Positions 6,483 through 9,861 of a stretch of 9,861 nt of DNA are shown piece after piece. The translations under genes and the position numbers were made by a program. Positions within the stretch are counted from its first letter, which is position 1. Each line of letters begins with the position of its first letter. This DNA comes from Paracoccaceae bacterium (GTDB lineage Bacteria > Pseudomonadota > Alphaproteobacteria > Rhodobacterales > Rhodobacteraceae), in contig RFZH01000071.1 in assembly GCA_009920815.1 (NCBI GenBank), forward strand, positions 1 through 9,861, in the 5' to 3' direction. The notes below the pieces were generated by a model that saw nothing but the letters and a program-made list of their open reading frames with translations, searched no databases and was not told where the DNA came from.

Positions 6483-6980
6483 TTAAAAGGCAATGTCATC
6501 TTCTATCGCGTCGATGCCGTCTTGGGCGCAGACTGCGTCAAGGTCGGGGCCCGGGGCGCCCGAAACGCCAACGCCGCCCACGATCGCGCCGTCTCCTGAA
6601 TAGATGACCAGGCCACCCGCAAGCGGAAGAGCCTGCGAGATATGACGGATCGCAGAGGCGGTTTCCCCCGCTTGGGTCGCGGTCGCAAGATCACCTGTTG
6701 ACGTGCGAAAGCTGACCGCTGTCCATGCTTTGCGGTGCGATGTTTCAAACACATGCATGCCTGCATAGCGATCACGCAGATAGGCTTGGGGTTGACCGAA
6801 ACGATCGACTACCGTCACGCCAACTTGGTACCCTGCGTCTTGGCATGACTGCATGGCTGTTTGCGCAACACGCAATGCCAATTCAGGCACCAACGATTTA
6901 TATTCGACAAAGGCGTCTTGTGCCGAGGCGGTCAACGGCAATAGCGCCGCGGTGATCAGTGCAAGATATCGATGTGTCAT
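6483..6980 (-). CDS. GlcG/HbpS-like secreted heme-binding-family protein
   Basis: A 165-residue protein of the GlcG/HbpS family (PF03928). Residues 1-20 form a classical Sec signal peptide ending TASA before QDAFVEY, so the mature protein should be periplasmic. Family features are VTVVDRFGQPQAYLRD, the HRKAWTAVSFR segment, LPLAGGLVIYSGDGAIVGG, and the closing GVSGAPGPDLDAVCAQDGI. Two cysteines (C46 and C151) remain in the mature part and could form a disulfide. Some family members bind heme; the function in a sox locus is not established. Its ATG overlaps the soxS TGA in an ATGA quartet and it has a GAGGGG ribosome binding site 5 bp upstream, so it is translated with soxS. A role in heme or thiol handling around the periplasmic Sox proteins is my inference only. 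Confidence 0.85.
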   Translation of the reverse strand: MTHRYLALITAALLPLTASAQDAFVEYKSLVPELALRVAQTAMQSCQDAGYQVGVTVVDRFGQPQAYLRDRYAGMHVFETSHRKAWTAVSFRTSTGDLATATQAGETASAIRHISQALPLAGGLVIYSGDGAIVGGVGVSGAPGPDLDAVCAQDGIDAIEDDIAF

Positions 6981-7348
6981 TGCGTCCCCTCAAAGTCTGT
7001 TTCGCGTTCCAGGGTCATTTCCAAAACGCCCCAAAAGAAATCTTCGCTTGCGTATCCTTCCATGCGGGACACCTCTGCACCATCATTCATCAATACGAAT
7101 GTCGGCGTATAGATAATTGGCGACTTGTAGGGTGTCGGATCGGCGCGTGTTTCGTCGATATCAATAATGCGCAGCGGTGCAAATTGACCTGCTTGCGTTT
7201 TTGGGTAAATCGGACCGACGTCATTTTTCCACCGGATGCAGTAATGGCATCCTTCGCGTTCCACCATAACCAGCTCGACTGCGAAGCCCACAGATGGGGT
7301 GCTTGTCACCCAAAGAGACGCCAATATAGAAAAAAACAAGGATCTCAT
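6977..7348 (-). CDS. soxS: Periplasmic thioredoxin-like protein SoxS
   Basis: A 123-residue thioredoxin-fold protein with a signal peptide (about 1-23, ending GFA), a redox motif G-C34-H-Y-C37 shortly after the cleavage site and the cis-proline at YTP82TF. In Paracoccus pantotrophus SoxS is a periplasmic thiol reductant that keeps or restores the SoxYZ carrier in its active state, receiving electrons from SoxV. The gene is the first of the leftward arm, divergent from soxV, and overlaps the next gene by 4 bp. I chose ATG at 7346-7348 because it gives a clean signal peptide and has AGGAC 4 bp upstream. The frame is open back to 7423, but that extension would run through the promoter and repeat region and has no such features. 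Confidence 0.93.
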   Translation of the reverse strand: MRSLFFSILASLWVTSTPSVGFAVELVMVEREGCHYCIRWKNDVGPIYPKTQAGQFAPLRIIDIDETRADPTPYKSPIIYTPTFVLMNDGAEVSRMEGYASEDFFWGVLEMTLERETDFEGTQ

Positions 7349-7359
7349 GGTTGTCCTGA

Positions 7360-7388
7360 TTGACGGTTTCACTTTCAAACAACATAAT
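7360..7388 (+). promoter_or_regulatory. Candidate sigma-70-type promoter of soxV
   Basis: TTGACG (7360-7365) and CATAAT (7383-7388) are separated by exactly 17 bases, each five of six to consensus. The start point would fall near 7395, inside the tandem TATGAATA repeat, and about 27 bp before the soxV ATG. A repressor on the repeat would block initiation. Confidence 0.6.
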
Positions 7389-7409
7389 ATGAATATATGA
7401 ATAGTACAA
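7381..7409 (-). promoter_or_regulatory. Candidate weak promoter of soxS, overlapping the soxV promoter
   Basis: On the minus strand TTGTAC (7404-7409) and TATGTT (7381-7386) are 17 bases apart, with three and four of six consensus matches. The spacer is almost entirely the TATGAATA tandem, so one bound repressor could control both directions. The element match is weak; the divergent gene layout is the main support. Confidence 0.35.
7388..7403. repeat. Perfect tandem TATGAATA x2, candidate SoxR operator
   Basis: Two exact copies of TATGAATA (7388-7395 and 7396-7403) sit in the gap between divergent soxS and soxV. The reverse complement contains ATTCATATATTCA, one mismatch from the element upstream of soxR. 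In Pseudaminobacter salicylatoxidans SoxR is known to bind the soxS-soxV gap and the soxW-soxX gap, and both gaps hold related elements here. Confidence 0.6.
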
Positions 7410-7421
7410 GGATTGCAGCCC

Positions 7422-8159
7422 ATGTTCGACGTTTCCCTTTGGAGCGCATTTTTAGGGGGGCTTATCGTTTTCTTTTCGCCCTGTATTTTGCCGATTGTCC
7501 CGTTTTACCTAAGCTATATGGCGGGAACGGGTATGGCGGTCTTGGGCGGCGATGGCGCATTGCCCGACGGGATTCGGCGCAAAGCTGTACTGTCATCGGT
7601 CATGTTTTCGGCAGGGATCATCACAGTGTTTGTCTTGCTTGGCGCGGCTGCGTTTTCGGTATCGCAAGCGTTTAGAGTGTACCAAGATGAATTCAGATAC
7701 GCTGCCGCCGCAATTATTCTGCTGATCGGTCTACATTTTTTAGGCGTCATAAGAATTGGCTTTCTCAATCGTCAATTCCAAGTGTCCGCCGGCGACACGA
7801 ACAATATGTCTGTGCTTGGGTCCTACATCGTCGGGCTTGCGTTCGCCGCGGGCTGGACACCCTGCGTAGGTGGGGTTCTAACCGCTGTGATCATGACCGC
7901 CTCGTTCGAAGATACCGCCCTGCGCGGAGTTGGGTTGTTGTTCATCTTTGGTATTGGCCTTACGCTGCCCTTTGTGGTTGCTGCCTTTTTTATTAAACCG
8001 TTTTTACGGTTTGCCGCGCGGTTTCGCCGTCACCTTGGCATGGTGGAAAAACTTATGGGTGGTCTTATGATCATTTTTGCAATTTTGCTTTTGACCAATT
8101 CTGTCAATGGAATTGCAAATTGGATGATAGAAACGTTTCCTGTGTTTACAAACATTTAG
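7422..8159 (+). CDS. soxV: CcdA/DsbD-type thiol-disulfide transporter SoxV
   Basis: A 245-residue membrane protein of the CcdA/DsbD-beta family with about six membrane segments. It moves reducing equivalents from cytoplasmic thioredoxin across the membrane using two cysteines, seen here as C21 in FFSPCILPIVPFYLSY and C148 in AAGWTPCVGGVL. In Paracoccus SoxV feeds the periplasmic SoxW and SoxS thioredoxins and is needed for chemotrophic thiosulfate oxidation. ATG 7422 is preferred: AAGGA (7408-7412) lies 9 bp upstream and the protein then begins close to the first membrane segment. A TTG at 7413 would add only three residues and lose the ribosome binding site spacing. It heads the rightward arm, and soxW follows after 15 bp. 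Confidence 0.95.
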   Translation: MFDVSLWSAFLGGLIVFFSPCILPIVPFYLSYMAGTGMAVLGGDGALPDGIRRKAVLSSVMFSAGIITVFVLLGAAAFSVSQAFRVYQDEFRYAAAAIILLIGLHFLGVIRIGFLNRQFQVSAGDTNNMSVLGSYIVGLAFAAGWTPCVGGVLTAVIMTASFEDTALRGVGLLFIFGIGLTLPFVVAAFFIKPFLRFAARFRRHLGMVEKLMGGLMIIFAILLLTNSVNGIANWMIETFPVFTNI

Positions 8160-8174
8160 CTTGGAGCAAGCAAG

Positions 8175-8750
8175 ATGAAAAAATTACTAAGCTTTGTTAT
8201 TTCCTTGGCGTTCAGCGCAACCCTTGGGTGGGCGGCTGACATTGGCGATGATGGTTTGCACAATCAGCCTTGGCTTCGCGATACGTTCAAAGATCTTCGT
8301 GAAGATTTGGCAGAAGCAAACGCCGAAGGCAAACGGCTTGTGCTGTTTTTTGAACAACGTGGGTGCATCTATTGCAAGAAAATGCACGAAGAGGTTTTCG
8401 TGCGGCCCGAGATATCAGATTATATCGAAGAGAACTTTTTTGTGGTCCAGTTGAACTTGCATGGCGATACCACTGCGGTTGATTTTGATGGCGATGAACG
8501 CCCCCAAAGTAAGCTGGCGCGCAAGTGGGGGATTCTATTCACACCGACGATCATGTTCATGCCTCAAGAGGTCGAAGAAGGGCTATCTGCCCCCCAAGCG
8601 GCGGTTGCTGTCATGCCTGGCGCCTTTGGTCCATCCACGACATTGGACATGTTCACTTGGGTAAAAGAAGAGCGGTATCTTATTGAAGATGGTGAAGATT
8701 TTCAGAGATATCACGCCCGTCGGATCGAAGAGCGCAGAGCGGCTAATTAA
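8175..8750 (+). CDS. soxW: Periplasmic thioredoxin SoxW
   Basis: A 191-residue thioredoxin-like protein with a signal peptide (about 1-21, LGWA-AD), a redox pair C64-I-Y-C67 in EQRGCIYCKKMHEE, and the cis-proline P124 in LFTPTIMF. The region between them contains the FDGDERPQSKLARKWGI insert typical of SoxW-type proteins (about 104-120). In Paracoccus pantotrophus SoxW is the periplasmic redox partner of SoxV; its loss is tolerated there, with SoxS as the more critical thiol donor. The C-terminus is charged and helical (RYHARRIEERRAAN). GGAG (8163-8166) lies 8 bp upstream of the ATG, and soxV ends 15 bp upstream, so the two are co-transcribed. A 114-bp gap with its own regulatory-looking sequence follows before soxX. 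Confidence 0.94.
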   Translation: MKKLLSFVISLAFSATLGWAADIGDDGLHNQPWLRDTFKDLREDLAEANAEGKRLVLFFEQRGCIYCKKMHEEVFVRPEISDYIEENFFVVQLNLHGDTTAVDFDGDERPQSKLARKWGILFTPTIMFMPQEVEEGLSAPQAAVAVMPGAFGPSTTLDMFTWVKEERYLIEDGEDFQRYHARRIEERRAAN

Positions 8751-8758
8751 AAAAATGT

Positions 8759-8782
8759 ATCTATTTATTCATTTTTGCGAAT
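8759..8782. promoter_or_regulatory. Candidate SoxR operator upstream of soxX (ATTC-N8-GAAT)
   Basis: An exact ATTC-N8-GAAT palindrome (8767-8782) lies 9 bp after the soxW stop and about 80 bp before soxX. ATTC-N8-GAAT is, to my recollection, the site pattern reported for the related persulfide sensor SqrR. Positions 8759-8771 also match 11 of 13 bases of the element upstream of soxR. A possible -10 (TATACA, 8818-8823) lies downstream, but no good -35 is seen at the right distance. Confidence 0.55.
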
Positions 8783-8864
8783 TTGTTGTTGCGTTAGGTG
8801 GGCTTCGTAGCCTACGGTATACAACAGCTATCGTAGCCGACTTTAGGTAGCCATGGGAGGAATT

Positions 8865-9338
8865 ATGAGGCTAACAACTCTATCATTTGTCGCAAGCGTC
8901 GCACTATGCAGTGCCGCGTTCGCGGAAACAGCCCCTGCAGACGTTCAGTTTGACGACGCAGGTGCCGTAGAACAATCTTTGACAGGTGTTGCAGGGGATC
9001 CCGCAAACGGCAAGGACGTGATCGTATCCAAAAAACGCGGGAACTGTGTGGCATGCCATTCATCCGAAGCGTGGGCCGATACATTGTTCCATGGCGAAGT
9101 GGGTCCAGTTCTGGACGGCGTAGGTGATCGCTGGTCCGTTGCAGAGCTGCGCGGCATTTTGGCCAATTCAAAGAAAACTTTCGAAGGTACGATTATGCCA
9201 GCCTACTACAAAGTAGATGGTTTCATTCGTCCGGGTGATGCTTACACCGGTAAGGCGCCAACTGGTCCGCTGTCTCCGTTGCTAAGCGCACAAGAAATCG
9301 AAGACGTAGTGGCGTTTCTTTCGACTTTGAAAGATTAA
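8865..9338 (+). CDS. soxX: Sulfur-oxidising cytochrome c subunit SoxX
   Basis: A 157-residue periplasmic c-type cytochrome, the small subunit of SoxXA, which oxidatively couples thiosulfate to the SoxY cysteine. It has a signal peptide (about 1-20, AFA before ETAP), one heme-binding motif C61-V-A-C64-H65 and the expected methionine heme ligand M111 in GTIMPAYYKV. The C-terminal YTGKAPTG and SAQEIEDVVAFLSTLK segments are typical of SoxX. I chose ATG 8865, preceded by GGGAGG (8855-8860), because it begins a clean signal peptide. ATG 8853 would add four residues (MGGI) and would place that ribosome binding site inside the gene. It starts a second transcription-like block (soxX-Y-Z), 26 bp before soxY; soxA is expected beyond the window. 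Confidence 0.96.
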   Translation: MRLTTLSFVASVALCSAAFAETAPADVQFDDAGAVEQSLTGVAGDPANGKDVIVSKKRGNCVACHSSEAWADTLFHGEVGPVLDGVGDRWSVAELRGILANSKKTFEGTIMPAYYKVDGFIRPGDAYTGKAPTGPLSPLLSAQEIEDVVAFLSTLKD

Positions 9339-9364
9339 TCGCTTTGTTAACTAAGGAGAGCATA

Positions 9365-9781
9365 ATGGATTTCTCAAGACGCGATACATTGGCGCTTGGG
9401 CTTGGGGCCGTAGCCCTGACCGTTTTACCGTTCCGCGTGAATGCGGCGGCAGATGATGCGATCGCAGCCTTTACAGGCGGCGCAGCAGTCACAGATGGTG
9501 GCATTGATCTGGGCGCACCAGAAATTGCCGAAAACGGGAACACAGTTCCAATCGACGTTTCAGCACCTGGCGCAACCGCAGTCATGCTGTTGGCAGCCGG
9601 TAACCCAACACCTGGTGTTGCAACCTATAATTTTGGCGAATTGGCGGGCGCACAATCTGCGTCAACACGTATTCGTTTGGCCGGCACACAAGACGTTATC
9701 GCAATCGCGAAAATGGCTGACGGTTCATTCGCGCGTGCGACCAAAACAGTCAAAGTTACAATCGGCGGCTGCGGCGGCTAA
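9365..9781 (+). CDS. soxY: Sulfur carrier protein SoxY
   Basis: A 138-residue SoxY, the subunit that carries sulfur intermediates covalently during thiosulfate oxidation. Two hallmarks are plain: a twin-arginine signal near the N-terminus (FSRRDTLALGLGAVAL, with cleavage near VNA-AAD), meaning export in folded form together with SoxZ, and the C-terminal swinging arm IGGCGG with the substrate-binding cysteine C136. The body (LGAPEIAENGNTVPIDVSAP, then the immunoglobulin-like strands through MLLAAGNPTPGVATYNF) matches the family. AAGGAG (9353-9358) lies 6 bp upstream of ATG 9365; a TTG at 9344 would push the twin-arginine motif inward and skip this site. soxZ begins 21 bp downstream. Confidence 0.97.
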   Translation: MDFSRRDTLALGLGAVALTVLPFRVNAAADDAIAAFTGGAAVTDGGIDLGAPEIAENGNTVPIDVSAPGATAVMLLAAGNPTPGVATYNFGELAGAQSASTRIRLAGTQDVIAIAKMADGSFARATKTVKVTIGGCGG

Positions 9782-9802
9782 GGTTAGAAGGAGTAAATTA
9801 AT

Positions 9803-9861
9803 ATGGCAGACGGTGTAAAACCACGCGTAAAAGCTCCGAAAAAGGCAGCTGCGGGTGAAGT
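9803..9861 (+). CDS. soxZ: Sulfur oxidation protein SoxZ (5' part only)
   Basis: Only the first 19 codons are inside the window: MADGVKPRVKAPKKAAAGE, which is the usual start of SoxZ, the partner without a signal peptide that is carried through the Tat system bound to SoxY. AAGGAG (9788-9793) lies 9 bp upstream. Position after soxY supports the call. The rest lies beyond the right edge, with soxA and further sox genes expected after it. Confidence 0.93.
   Translation, partial: MADGVKPRVKAPKKAAAGE

Noticed and set aside
1..9861. CRISPR arrays, transposases, tRNA or rRNA genes
   Set aside because: No spaced repeat array, recognisable transposase, cloverleaf or ribosomal RNA sequence was found.

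Overview
This window looks like part of a chromosome from a marine-type alphaproteobacterium of the Rhodobacterales (Roseobacter group). The evidence is the set of protein families (an extensin-like C-terminal domain protein, a KpsS/KpsC-type capsule protein, an alphaproteobacterial nrdR-ribD pair and a complete Sox gene order), the Paracoccus-like arrangement soxR/soxS divergent from soxV-W-X-Y-Z, and a moderate GC content. The genus cannot be fixed from sequence alone.

Left part (1-2720, all rightward): the 3' end of an extensin-like protein gene, a PaaI-type hotdog thioesterase, a YjbQ-family protein, the ribonucleotide reductase repressor nrdR, and ribD. The ribD gene is broken. Its deaminase domain is intact, but the coding sequence stops just after the first third of the reductase domain. 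The C-terminal third continues in another frame, with an estimated 60-80 codons missing between them.

Middle part (2802-4947): a leftward capsule polysaccharide (Kdo-transferase-like) gene lies between ribD and ribE. It is followed by a normal riboflavin synthase gene, ribE, and a strong hairpin between the converging ribE and soxT genes.

Right part (4934-9861): a sulfur-oxidation (Sox) locus in two divergent arms. The leftward arm is soxS, a GlcG/HbpS-like secreted protein (overlapping soxS by 4 bp), soxR and a YeeE/YedE-type sulfur transporter (soxT). The rightward arm is soxV, soxW, soxX, soxY and soxZ (cut by the window end). SoxV, SoxS and SoxW form a thiol-disulfide supply chain to the periplasm. 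SoxYZ carries the sulfur substrate on the SoxY C-terminal cysteine, and SoxX is the c-type cytochrome partner of SoxA, which should lie just beyond the window. SoxR has the two-cysteine signature of persulfide-sensing ArsR repressors (C42, C108).

The most informative non-coding signal is an AT-rich element, roughly ATTCATNTATTCA, found in the three gaps where Sox regulation is expected: upstream of soxR, between soxS and soxV, and upstream of soxX. In the soxS-soxV gap it is a perfect tandem of TATGAATA lying on overlapping divergent promoter candidates. In the soxW-soxX gap it adjoins an exact ATTC-N8-GAAT palindrome. I read these as SoxR operators. I found no sign of an entirely new system. 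The broken ribD and the operator architecture are the points most worth a second look. No gene-free stretch exceeds about 115 bases.
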